From the NCBI GenBank assembly GCA_019894655.1, contig JAGXNZ010000002.1, forward strand, positions 1 to 15,261: a stretch of DNA of 15,261 nt, given 5' to 3'. Positions 7,776 to 14,810 of this stretch are shown here, piece by piece. The notes under the pieces were generated by a model. The model searched no databases and was not told where the DNA came from. It saw nothing but the letters and a program-made list of their open reading frames with translations. The position numbers were made by a program, and so were the translations under genes. Origin of the DNA: Promethearchaeota archaeon. GTDB lineage: Archaea > Asgardarchaeota > Lokiarchaeia > Sigynarchaeales > SOKP01. Each line of letters begins with the position of its first letter. Position 1 is the stretch's first letter.

Positions 7776-8624
7776 ATGGAAAATCTCACAAGTGTTATTC
7801 TTTGTGCTGGTGAAGGGAAACGTGCTAAAGGAATTGCAGATGATCTTCCGAAACCACTAATAAAAGTCGAATCATTAAAGAATCAATCAATTCTTTCAAT
7901 CTTAATATCACATTTATATAAATTTGGTATTAAACCAATTGTACTAGTAACTGGATATTTAAGTGAGCAAATTGAGAAAGACATTCTCTCCTCTCAAGCA
8001 AAAAACCCATACAAAAGCGAAAGGATAATAATCAACAACGCTGGAGATCGATATAAGTTAGGTCCTTTGCATTCTTTTCTAAGCATTACAAGAAATAAAC
8101 GGGTTTTTAAAACCAATAAACTTTTTTTAGTTATTCCAGGAGATACAATTTTTGACTACAAACTTATGGAAGAAGTTTTAAATGTGCTTAAAGAAAATTA
8201 CGCTGAAGTTAATCAGAATTCCATTGTTTTTTACCGTAGAACTACTAAATTAGCATTAAATAAAGAGACCGAAAAATTTGGACTGATGCGCAATAAAATG
8301 TTATCTTGCGTAAGAACGAAGGAAAAAGGCTCAAAACAGTACGTCAAAGAAATATATCAGAGAAACATAAAAACACAATCAGTTGAAGAAGAATTCAATC
8401 ATATTATCCCGATGTTCATTATTACATATGATTATGTGAAAAATTTTGAGAATCTTGCTAGCAAGACAAAATTGAATAAAATCGTTGATGCCGTAAACTC
8501 ATCAATCAAAAATGAAATGGAATTTTTAGCATGCAGGGTTAAATCAGATCAGAAATTTTACGATATTGATACTGCCCTCGACTTAACATTTGTGAACAGA
8601 TTTTATAAAAAAGGTGGACAATAG
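7776..8624 (+). CDS. Sugar-phosphate-type nucleotidyltransferase (NTP_transferase fold)
   Basis: The protein likely transfers a nucleotide from NTP to a phosphorylated sugar or alcohol. The N-terminal signature VILCAGEGKRAKG...LPKPL (residues 7-28 from ATG 7776) is the nucleotide-binding loop of the GT-A-like nucleotidyltransferase fold. VIPGDT (119-124) carries the metal-binding Asp, and FYDIDTALDL near the end matches the DIDTPEDL segment of the family. At 282 residues it has only the catalytic domain plus a short tail, with no left-handed beta-helix. ATG 7740 would also be in frame but would overlap map by 26 bp and add 12 unconserved residues, so 7776 is preferred. The substrate cannot be read from the sequence; neighbours (aspS, map) give no hint. 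Confidence 0.82.
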   Translation: MENLTSVILCAGEGKRAKGIADDLPKPLIKVESLKNQSILSILISHLYKFGIKPIVLVTGYLSEQIEKDILSSQAKNPYKSERIIINNAGDRYKLGPLHSFLSITRNKRVFKTNKLFLVIPGDTIFDYKLMEEVLNVLKENYAEVNQNSIVFYRRTTKLALNKETEKFGLMRNKMLSCVRTKEKGSKQYVKEIYQRNIKTQSVEEEFNHIIPMFIITYDYVKNFENLASKTKLNKIVDAVNSSIKNEMEFLACRVKSDQKFYDIDTALDLTFVNRFYKKGGQ

Positions 8625-9216
8625 TAGCTCCGATTATCACAGAAAACTTGTTTCAATGGATCATCATATTTGTTCCAATGAATCGCATCTGGGATCAAAG
8701 CCCTATTGACTCTAAAACTTATTTTAAACGAGGGCTTTCATGTTTTAATGTCACGTGTAGCAAATAGAAATATTATTCATTCTACAAGAGATCAGGCAAA
8801 ACAGCTTCAAATTACCGTATTTTAAGAAGAATTTAATTGCTTTTCTCTATATGATAATTGCTCCAGCGCGAGAATAATTGAAAGCGTCCAAAATTGATAA
8901 CAAACGATTATTGTGTATTCAGCAGCATGAAAAAATTAATAACTCAAACTGATTGGAAATCAATGTATAAACATTCACTCTGGTTGAAAAAAAATCCAGA
9001 ACTTAAGAATCAATTTGCAACAACTACTCCGTTGTTTAAATTGCATTTACGTATCAAAAACCAATGATTTAAACTATTGTCCAAATAGTAAGATGGGAAA
9101 ATGAATATTTAAATTTAACTATTAACGTAAATAATATAAACCCGATTAATTACAGAAATATTAATTTAATCCAAAATTATCTCTCAGAAATAAGATACTA
9201 TCTAAAGAAGTTCCAT
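8625..9216. other. 592-bp gap without a convincing gene
   Basis: No frame on either strand gives a recognisable protein. On the plus strand a row of short, broken frames can be read: one running roughly 8648-8766 (containing NRIWDQSPIDSKTYF), a second overlapping frame to about 8825 (containing ILNEGFHVLMSRVANRN) and an ATG-started 46-codon frame at 8927-9067. Together they look more like remains of a decayed gene than independent small genes, but I cannot name the ancestor. No tRNA-like cloverleaf, GC-rich structured RNA or flanking inverted repeats were seen. The last 150 bp are very AT-rich and must hold the promoter of the downstream pair. Confidence 0.5.
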
Positions 9217-9603
9217 ATGAAAATCTCGATGAAAATAAAAATTAATCTTTTTGGTATAGGAACAATTAATGGGGAAATGATACGAGTTTACGCACCCCTA
9301 TCAGCGGATGCTATAATTAATAAGCTGCCAATAATACTAAGAGGAAGGTTTAGTTTTGGATCAAAAGTCTATTGGACTCTCCCGGGGGTTGAAATTTATA
9401 AAGGGACTAATTCAAAATCTAAAAAAAATGCAGAGAAAGGAGATATTGTTTATAATCCTAAATCAGATGAATTAATATTTATTTTAGAAAATACAGAATT
9501 ACAAACAAAAGTAAATCAGATCGGAAAGGTTACTGAAAATATCGAATTCTTTCTACAAGCGAAGAATGGTTTGAATACCAAAATATCTAAGATGAAATCG
9601 TAA
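9217..9603 (+). CDS. Cyclophilin-like-fold protein (TM1367/DUF369-like)
   Basis: This is a 128-residue cytosolic protein of unknown function. The pattern ADAIINKLPI, then FSFGSKVYWTLPGVEIY, then KGDIVYNPKSDELIFIL and NQIGKV follows the order A.A....LP, G..IYF.IP.....E, GD..Y.P....L.IFFG and N.IGKI of the small beta-barrel family related in fold to cyclophilin. No catalytic residues of true prolyl isomerases are evident. The family usually ends soon after the IGKV-like strand; here a further about 25 mostly polar, basic residues follow. The start may be ATG 9217 or ATG 9229 (MKIKINLFG). It lies 24 bp before a DedA-like membrane protein, so the two may be co-transcribed. Confidence 0.68.
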   Translation: MKISMKIKINLFGIGTINGEMIRVYAPLSADAIINKLPIILRGRFSFGSKVYWTLPGVEIYKGTNSKSKKNAEKGDIVYNPKSDELIFILENTELQTKVNQIGKVTENIEFFLQAKNGLNTKISKMKS

Positions 9604-9616
9604 TACCTGACCTTTT

Positions 9617-9621
9617 AGGAG
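9617..9621 (+). promoter_or_regulatory. Shine-Dalgarno sequence of the VTT membrane-protein gene
   Basis: AGGAG lies 6 nt before the ATG at 9628 and fixes that start. It is one of the few strong ribosome binding sites in this window; most plus-strand genes have weak or no such sequence. Confidence 0.65.
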
Positions 9622-9627
9622 CATAGA

Positions 9628-10452
9628 ATGGCAATTTCGAACAAATTATTTGCATTGTTTATATTTTTTTATTTTGGAGTAATATTATATATAATCCTAT
9701 TTCTTTTAGTTCCAGATTTTCAAAACGCCATAATACAATCACGACATGAGATTACAGGACTTACAGAAGGTTCTAATTACTTAGTGATACTTTTTATATC
9801 ATTTTTCATCTGTCTGATAGGAAATGCGAGCGTTGGATTTCCAATACCTTACCCTTTTATATTATTTTCGTTCTCTAATTCAATTTACAGCAGTTATTCA
9901 AATCTTGGATTAACATTAGGTGAAATTCTTTTAAATGGACCTTATTGGATAGAAATATTATTAATAGCAGTAATAGGGGGTATTGGGAGTGCAATTGGAG
10001 AACTTGTTGGATACTTAATAGGGATCGGTGCAAAGAGGGTAGTTAAGAAAAAAAAATCTAAGACTCTTGAGAACGTACAAGGATTTGGCAAGCTGGTATT
10101 AGATCATCCAAAATCTATGCATTTCTATATATTTATTGCGGCAGCTCTTCCTATTCCTGACGATCCACTTTGGATAGCTCTAGGAATGTCTGGAAAGAAA
10201 ATAAATTTCACACGCTGCATATTATGGGCCTGGGCGGGTAAAAATATAACCACAATTTTTTATGTTACATTTCCAATTTTGATTTTGCTCGGTTTTTCGG
10301 CAACAGGAATAGAAGTAGATGAAATTTCGAGCGTTATAATAGAAGCATTAATGTTAATCATTACACTAGCTATTATGCAGTTCATACTCTCATTTAATTG
10401 GGAGAAATTCTTAACAAAAAGTAGCGAAAAAAGATTATCCAACTCGGCTTAA
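9628..10452 (+). CDS. DedA/VTT-domain (SNARE-associated-like) membrane protein
   Basis: This is a polytopic membrane protein of the VTT/DedA class, whose members are linked to lipid transport or scrambling and membrane homeostasis. Hydrophobic segments lie at about 8-29, 51-81, 107-134, 165-187, 197-223 and 236-255. The family's hairpin motifs are visible: GSAIGELVGYLIG (120-132) and ALPIPDDPLWIALGMSG (173-189), followed by WAWAGKNITTIFYV. The loop between the two halves is strongly basic (KRVVKKKKSK, 136-145), expected on the cytoplasmic side. Compared with bacterial DedA (about 200-220 aa) it has a longer N-terminal part with an extra helix. Substrate and partners are unknown; the upstream cyclophilin-like gene is the only apparent operon mate. 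Confidence 0.75.
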   Translation: MAISNKLFALFIFFYFGVILYIILFLLVPDFQNAIIQSRHEITGLTEGSNYLVILFISFFICLIGNASVGFPIPYPFILFSFSNSIYSSYSNLGLTLGEILLNGPYWIEILLIAVIGGIGSAIGELVGYLIGIGAKRVVKKKKSKTLENVQGFGKLVLDHPKSMHFYIFIAAALPIPDDPLWIALGMSGKKINFTRCILWAWAGKNITTIFYVTFPILILLGFSATGIEVDEISSVIIEALMLIITLAIMQFILSFNWEKFLTKSSEKRLSNSA

Positions 10453-10469
10453 AGAAACAAATGGGACTA

Positions 10470-10637
10470 TTACTTTTCTCCGTTCTTTAAGCAGTTTTTA
10501 CAAACGAACACGACTTTTCGTTTGTTTTTCGAATTTTCGTCGTAGTAGACTCTCTTGTAAATATAATTATTACAAATGTTACATAAAGCTGTTGTTCGAG
10601 CCTCTTCTAGTAAGGGCCCTAAGTTTTCAAAAGTCAT
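10470..10637 (-). CDS. Small four-cysteine zinc-ribbon-like protein, 55 aa
   Basis: A short frame runs from ATG 10637-10635 to TAA 10472-10470. It encodes a 55-residue protein with two CxxC pairs, C19/C22 (CNIC) and C46/C49 (CKNC), separated by 23 residues, the layout of a small zinc ribbon. An acidic N-terminal helix (FENLGPLLEEA) precedes the ribbon, and the loop between the pairs is basic. It begins 9 bp after the alba stop and is probably translated from the same message. I do not recognise a named family. The paired cysteines, compact position and absence of any competing frame make it likely real. Confidence 0.62.
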   Translation of the reverse strand: MTFENLGPLLEEARTTALCNICNNYIYKRVYYDENSKNKRKVVFVCKNCLKNGEK

Positions 10638-10646
10638 AAATTAATT

Positions 10647-10979
10647 CTAGTAGTGTGATTTTGAGAGGGTTATTTCGATTTTTGAAATTAAATCCTTTTT
10701 ATTTTTGCTATTATTATTGTTTCTATTGTCTTTTCGATAGTTATTCCTTTGCCTATTTTCAAAGAAGGGACGGCTTCCTAATGATATATTGGCTATTTCT
10801 ACTCCGGGATACATACGCTTTTTTAAAATTTCAGCAACTTCAACCGCAGTTGAAATTTCTTCTCCTTCTCCTTTTATTAAAAGTGATTTTGTTCCCCCTG
10901 AAAATGCAAAAATTGCATCCTTTATAGTTTTCTCTCGATCTGTTCGATTTCTTATTATAAGGGTTGTACCATTGGGCAT
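10647..10979 (-). CDS. Divergent Alba-family nucleic-acid-binding protein with Asn/Arg/Lys-rich hairpin insertion
   Basis: Alba proteins are dimeric DNA/RNA-binding chromatin or RNP components of archaea; eukaryotic Rpp20/Rpp25 share the fold. The Alba core is clear at residues 16-66: a helix, the strand SLLIKGEGEEISTAVEVAE, the second helix ILKKRMYPGVEI and the strand ANISLG. The closing strand LISKIEITLSK (97-107) matches the ending VSTIEI of Alba. Two oddities stand out. The usual ARGRAISKAV is GEGEEISTAV, and the IGKKP loop with the acetylated lysine is replaced (RNRTDREKT). The beta-hairpin loop (about 69-96), which reaches into the minor groove in Alba, is long and Asn/Arg/Lys-rich (QRNNYRKDNRNNNN). 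It is followed by the zinc-ribbon gene after 9 bp. Confidence 0.85.
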   Translation of the reverse strand: MPNGTTLIIRNRTDREKTIKDAIFAFSGGTKSLLIKGEGEEISTAVEVAEILKKRMYPGVEIANISLGSRPFFENRQRNNYRKDNRNNNNSKNKKDLISKIEITLSKSHY

Positions 10980-10986
10980 GAAAAAA

Positions 10987-11022
10987 CCTCATTACCAAAT
11001 ATTCGTTAAGTTTGATTTAAAA
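10987..11022 (-). promoter_or_regulatory. Candidate TATA box and ribosome binding site of the Alba gene
   Basis: TTTTAAAT at 11022-11015 lies about 39 bp before the Alba ATG. GAGG at 10990-10987 is 7 nt before the ATG, a good Shine-Dalgarno position. A second AT-rich candidate (AATATATAGA) lies at 11036-11027. The spacing suits a short leader of about 10-15 nt. Confidence 0.35.
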
Positions 11023-11184
11023 GCAGTCTATATATTAGTTATACATCAAGTAATATAAAAGTTATTTAAATTATTTACTGAAAACAATACTTAAAAGGCA
11101 ATTATATGACTAACCACTTAAATAATACAATAAATTAAGCTTTTGCTTTGCTTCAAAAATACAGTCACATCGAAAATATAAATT

Positions 11185-12384
11185 TTATAAATTAAACTTA
11201 GAACGACTCTTTAAATCATCTAATACCTTACGATATTCAGAAATCCTTTCCTCGAAATGTTCAATTATCTTTCGTTCATCTGTATCTAAATAATCAAACA
11301 AGGGTGAAATATATCCAATCCTTTTGGTAAAGTCGTTCATTATTTTTGTACACCACTCGTTGGGCTTAGCCAGCATTTCATTTAGCTTCTTATTGTATTT
11401 CGCCTTTTTTTTCTTGAACTCAGGATCGTTCTTATTAGCCTTGAGTTCAGAAAGAATTGATTCATATTTTTTTAATTCTTTTTCAATTTTTTCTCGAAAC
11501 TTCGGGATTCTGTAGATTTTTTTGTCGATATCAGGATCCCATTCGTATAAATAGTAATCTTCATTTTCAGCTTCTAATTCATTGTCGGTTATTTTAATGT
11601 CTCTTTTTAAAATCATGATAAGCCCGAAGTTCCTTTGCAGTTGAGCTAGATATTTTTTTCTTAAAATTTCGTCTATATAGTTAATCTCACTTAGAACATC
11701 CTTCATGTTTTTTTTAACATCTTTTACTATTTTATCCACATTTTTAACCATTTTCTCCATATTATATTCAAACTTTAATTCTATTGAGTTTGAATATGAA
11801 GCGAACATACCTAGGTCAGGATTTTTCAACCTTATTCCAGCTATTCCTAGATAATATGATTTAGATTCTTTTTGGCAATGATCAAAAACAAGAGCAATAG
11901 CAAATGGATTAACACCTTGGTAAAAGAGTTGTGTTTCAATATCTCTTGGTGAAAAAATAAATCCTATTCCAGGGTGGGTGTGCCACCAACCTATAAAGAA
12001 ATCTTCTTTATTATCTTGAATTGCTCTTTCATATATTGCGGTATTAAACTGGGCTGTATCCACATAATGCTTACTCTTATACTCAACATAAGCTCTATCG
12101 CCTACCATAACGGGGACTGCATCCTTAACGATCACTTCTCTATTTTCCTTAATCGATCCAACTAATATACCATAAACTTCACGCCAGGTTTTTTGAGGAA
12201 GATCGTTGCTTCCGTATCTCATCGCATAACCAACAATGCGTTTATAAGCATTATATGATAAATATACAGATGAAATTGCCGGATCAATCCCGTACTTCTG
12301 AATGTAATAATCTCTCTTCGATATTTCGGTTGTTGCATTAGTATCGAATGAAAAATCATCTTCCTTCTCTTTTTGAAGTTTCAA
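11185..12384 (-). CDS. JAMM/MPN+ metalloprotease, Rpn11/CSN5-like, with long helical C-terminal region
   Basis: This is a probable zinc isopeptidase of the JAMM class. The MPN domain (about 38-190) aligns with Rpn11/CSN5: VYLSYNAYKRI, REVYGILVGS with Glu69, then IGWWHTHPGIGFIFSPRD, which gives the full motif HxH-x7-S-x2-D (His136, His138, Ser146, Asp149) followed by IETQ as in Rpn11. All catalytic residues are intact, so activity is expected. Residues about 205-399 are highly charged and mostly helical, with an amphipathic stretch (MVKNVDKIVKDVKKNMKDV) and Lys/Glu-rich coiled-coil-like segments; I recognise no second domain. The start is TTG 12384; upstream codons run into TAA without an ATG, and the first internal Met (55) is inside the domain. 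No ubiquitin, E1, E2 or RING gene is visible nearby. Confidence 0.88.
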   Translation of the reverse strand: MKLQKEKEDDFSFDTNATTEISKRDYYIQKYGIDPAISSVYLSYNAYKRIVGYAMRYGSNDLPQKTWREVYGILVGSIKENREVIVKDAVPVMVGDRAYVEYKSKHYVDTAQFNTAIYERAIQDNKEDFFIGWWHTHPGIGFIFSPRDIETQLFYQGVNPFAIALVFDHCQKESKSYYLGIAGIRLKNPDLGMFASYSNSIELKFEYNMEKMVKNVDKIVKDVKKNMKDVLSEINYIDEILRKKYLAQLQRNFGLIMILKRDIKITDNELEAENEDYYLYEWDPDIDKKIYRIPKFREKIEKELKKYESILSELKANKNDPEFKKKKAKYNKKLNEMLAKPNEWCTKIMNDFTKRIGYISPLFDYLDTDERKIIEHFEERISEYRKVLDDLKSRSKFNL

Positions 12385-12489
12385 TGCTCTAAACCTAATT
12401 TATAGTTCAAAATCGACTAACTCTGCTTAGTCAGCTTATATTGAGCCTGTATAATATTCTAATCTCTTAATAGTTTCAACTATTTATTG

Positions 12490-12516
12490 GATAAATTTAA
12501 AACTTTTAAATTTATC
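12490..12516. repeat. Perfect 27-bp palindrome between divergent genes
   Basis: Two 13-bp arms (left arm GATAAATTTAAAA) are perfectly complementary around a single central C at 12503. The element lies in the 194-bp divergent intergenic region, 105 bp from the JAMM start and 62 bp from the UPF0200 start. It contains TATA-like sequence in both directions. It could be a dimeric regulator's operator, a two-way promoter element or a hairpin in a leader transcript. AT-rich DNA raises the chance of accidental palindromes. Confidence 0.6.
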
Positions 12517-12578
12517 AATCTTTTTAACAAATTAGAAAGATCACACGTTAAATTTATTACAACGATTAAATAACCATT

Positions 12579-13121
12579 ATGATAGTTATAGGATTTTGTG
12601 GATTACCCGGCTCCGGTAAATCAACAGTCTTGAAAGCTATAGTAGATTTAGGGGTTATCATAACAATGGGGGATGTTATAAGAAACGAAGCGAAACGTAG
12701 AAACATCGACCCGAGTGATGAACATTTAGGGAAAATAGCCCTGGAATTACGAAAAAAATACGGAACGGGGATTATTGCTGAGAAATGCGTAAATTTAATT
12801 AAAGAGTTAGGAATTGAAGTGTGCTTCATAGATGGGTTAAGATCTATGACAGAAGTTGAAGTTTTTAGAAAATACTGGAAATTTCCATTAATTGCAACTA
12901 TAGTAGATGAAAATGTTAGGTATGAAAGACTTTCTAACAGAAAAAGACCTGATGATCCAAATTCTGTAAGTGAGATACGGGACAGGGATCATCGAGAAAT
13001 TATATTCGGTTTAAATGAAGTTATAGAAAACGCGAATTATAAAATAAATAATAATTTATCAGAAGTAGATGTCCAGAAAGAAACTCGCGCTTTGATTTTA
13101 AAAATTATAGAAAATTATTAA
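12579..13121 (+). CDS. UPF0200-family P-loop NTPase (nucleotide-kinase-like)
   Basis: This is a 180-residue archaeal protein with the fold of small nucleotide/dephospho-CoA kinases. The Walker A loop GLPGSGKST is at residues 8-16, immediately after the first strand. GDVIRNEAKRR (31-41), GKIALELRKKYGTGIIAEKC and FIDGLRSMTEVEVFRK are hallmarks of the family, and RKRPDD is the likely lid region. The phosphate acceptor is not known for the family; AMP-like or other small substrates are possible. ATG 12579 sits directly before the first strand, with AT-rich TATA-like sequence about 25 bp upstream, so a leaderless message is plausible. It converges with prs, with 4 bp between the stop codons. Confidence 0.9.
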   Translation: MIVIGFCGLPGSGKSTVLKAIVDLGVIITMGDVIRNEAKRRNIDPSDEHLGKIALELRKKYGTGIIAEKCVNLIKELGIEVCFIDGLRSMTEVEVFRKYWKFPLIATIVDENVRYERLSNRKRPDDPNSVSEIRDRDHREIIFGLNEVIENANYKINNNLSEVDVQKETRALILKIIENY

Positions 13122-13125
13122 AAAT

Positions 13126-14025
13126 TCATTTTAAATAATCTACAATAGCTTTCGATAATGAAACTTTACTCACTTCGTTATCAATAGAATCAGTACCGAT
13201 AATATCATCTGCTCCTGCATTAAGTATTCTATATCTTGCATTTTGTAATAAAAGGGCGTGGGTTGCTACAGCATATATTCTACTAGCCCCCTCCTCTTTT
13301 AAAATTTTTATGGCTTTAGCCATCGTTCCGCCCGTAGCAATAATATCGTCTGAAATGATAACATCTCTATTTTTTAAGCTTAATTTTCCCGACATTGTAA
13401 TCTCTCCCGATTTAACATCTCGTACTTTTTCAAAATAATCTACTGGTACGTCATCTCCAAAATGTTTCGCAAATGCTCTAGATCTTTCTATAGCACCTTT
13501 GTCAGGAGCGACAACTACAATATCTTTAATGCTTAAAGATTTAATATAATCCGCTAAAATTTTCATAGAATCTATATTCACACATTTACATTGAATTTCT
13601 TCTAAAATTTTTTGAGAGTGGACATCAACAACATAGAGCTCATCGATTCTCATAGAATCTAATAATCTTAGAACCAATTGAGCAAATTTACACTCACCTG
13701 GTCTAAAAACGCTATCTTGACGAGCATAAGCTAAATAAGGGATAACAACAACAATTTTAATAGCGCCCATTCTTTTTGCAGCTTCGATCATCATTAAAAG
13801 CTCGATTAACCTTCCATTTTGGTTTTCGCTTGAGCTCGGTCCTGTTGATTGAACGATTATAACCTCATTTCCTTCTATTAAGGAATCGCTATCTACATTT
13901 ATTCTAAGGTAGTTTTCTCCATCAGGGAAGGTTTTTGTTTCAGTATTATAATAATTAATGCCTAAATCTTGAGCAATTCTAACTCCTAAAATTTGGCTGG
14001 CCGGTCCCACAATTAATTTTTTCAA
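13126..14025 (-). CDS. prs: Ribose-phosphate pyrophosphokinase (PRPP synthetase)
   Basis: The enzyme makes PRPP from ribose 5-phosphate and ATP for nucleotide, histidine and tryptophan synthesis. Visible motifs are GPASQ (7-11), FPDGENYLRI (33-42), PYLAYARQD of the catalytic flexible loop (96-104), VVDVHS (132-137) with the metal-site His, APDKGAIERS (173-182) and the PRPP-binding loop ISDDIIATGGT (224-234). At 299 residues it belongs to the shorter archaeal forms (bacterial class I is about 315). The start is TTG 14025: an in-frame TGA three codons upstream excludes a longer form, and MKKLIVGPAS fits the family's beginning. It is the last gene of a minus-strand run with the hydrolase (54 bp gap) and the NifU-like gene. 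Confidence 0.97.
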   Translation of the reverse strand: MKKLIVGPASQILGVRIAQDLGINYYNTETKTFPDGENYLRINVDSDSLIEGNEVIIVQSTGPSSSENQNGRLIELLMMIEAAKRMGAIKIVVVIPYLAYARQDSVFRPGECKFAQLVLRLLDSMRIDELYVVDVHSQKILEEIQCKCVNIDSMKILADYIKSLSIKDIVVVAPDKGAIERSRAFAKHFGDDVPVDYFEKVRDVKSGEITMSGKLSLKNRDVIISDDIIATGGTMAKAIKILKEEGASRIYAVATHALLLQNARYRILNAGADDIIGTDSIDNEVSKVSLSKAIVDYLK

Positions 14026-14079
14026 ACAGCATCACTTTTTTATATTACTTTTTTACATTTTATCATATTATTCCATTTC

Positions 14080-14799
14080 TTATATTTTTTTTATAAACTT
14101 AAGAGTAACATTAAATAAAAAATCTCTCTGATTTTTAAACGAATGGCCGCCCTCTTCAAACTCAATCACATTTTCCGCATTTAAACCGAGTTTTTTTTTA
14201 ATTTGCGAGAGATTAGAGAATGGAATTCGGTTATCATCTTTACAGTGAGCTATCAGAATTCTTTTATTGTTCGACGGCTCGTTTTTTAGAAAATATTTAG
14301 GGCTGATTTTCTGAACAATTTCTTCTTGAAACTTTATAGTAGTTGTATGGTAATCGTATCTTGCACACAGAGCTATTAAAGCTTTTACTTTTTTATTTAG
14401 GAAACCTTGTGTTAAAATAATTGCAGCTCCCATACTCCTTCCAAATAAGATTATTTTTTTTTCCAAGAGTCTTAAAGACTGATGGATTAGTACCCAATCA
14501 ATTACAATTTGAATGTCAGTAAATATTTGAACAGCCATCTTATCCCACCTAGATCCCGTCTGTTTTTTAGTTTCTCCATGCGCACGGTAATCGTAAGATA
14601 ACACGTAAAATCCAGCGTCAACGAATTTTTCTGTAAAATACTTAACAAAAAAACTCTCGCGATGATCCAATAATCCAGCTAAATTAATTATAAAAGGAGC
14701 TTTCTTAGGTGTGTTAGAATCAGAATAAATAGTTCCCTTTAAGAATAAATCTTCACCCTTGATTGGAATATCTATATTTTCAATTTCTAAGTTATTCAT
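14080..14799 (-). CDS. Alpha/beta hydrolase (serine esterase/peptidase-like)
   Basis: This is a cytosolic hydrolase of the alpha/beta fold, 239 residues. The nucleophile elbow is GRSMG with Ser122. The acid is probably Asp188 (AHCKDDNRIP) and the base His219 (EEGGHSF), so the triad is complete and in the right order. The early segment NLAGLLDHRESFFVKYF and YDYRAHGET (69-77) match the oxyanion and strand-4 parts of the S9/DUF1749-like acyl-peptidase and esterase relatives. No signal peptide or membrane segment is present. It starts 11 bp after the NifU-like gene, which suggests coupling, but no functional link can be inferred. Substrate unknown. Confidence 0.85.
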   Translation of the reverse strand: MNNLEIENIDIPIKGEDLFLKGTIYSDSNTPKKAPFIINLAGLLDHRESFFVKYFTEKFVDAGFYVLSYDYRAHGETKKQTGSRWDKMAVQIFTDIQIVIDWVLIHQSLRLLEKKIILFGRSMGAAIILTQGFLNKKVKALIALCARYDYHTTTIKFQEEIVQKISPKYFLKNEPSNNKRILIAHCKDDNRIPFSNLSQIKKKLGLNAENVIEFEEGGHSFKNQRDFLFNVTLKFIKKI

Positions 14800-14810
14800 C
14801 TTAAAACTAA

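Noticed and set aside
8927..9067. 46-codon ATG frame in the intergenic gap as an independent small gene
   Set aside because: No ribosome binding site, no recognisable motif and it lies among other broken frames; kept only as part of the gap description.
10655..11058. Two plus-strand frames opposite the Alba gene
   Set aside because: Both are shadows of the Alba coding sequence; one is a Phe/Leu-rich complement of its Lys/Asn-rich loop.
11130..11160. Repeat-like TTGCTTTGCTTC sequence after the JAMM gene as a terminator hairpin
   Set aside because: The arms do not form a stable inverted repeat; it is only an imperfect direct repeat of a few bases.
12566..12829. Minus-strand 87-codon frame over the start of the UPF0200 gene
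   Set aside because: It is antisense to the Walker A region and has no recognisable features.
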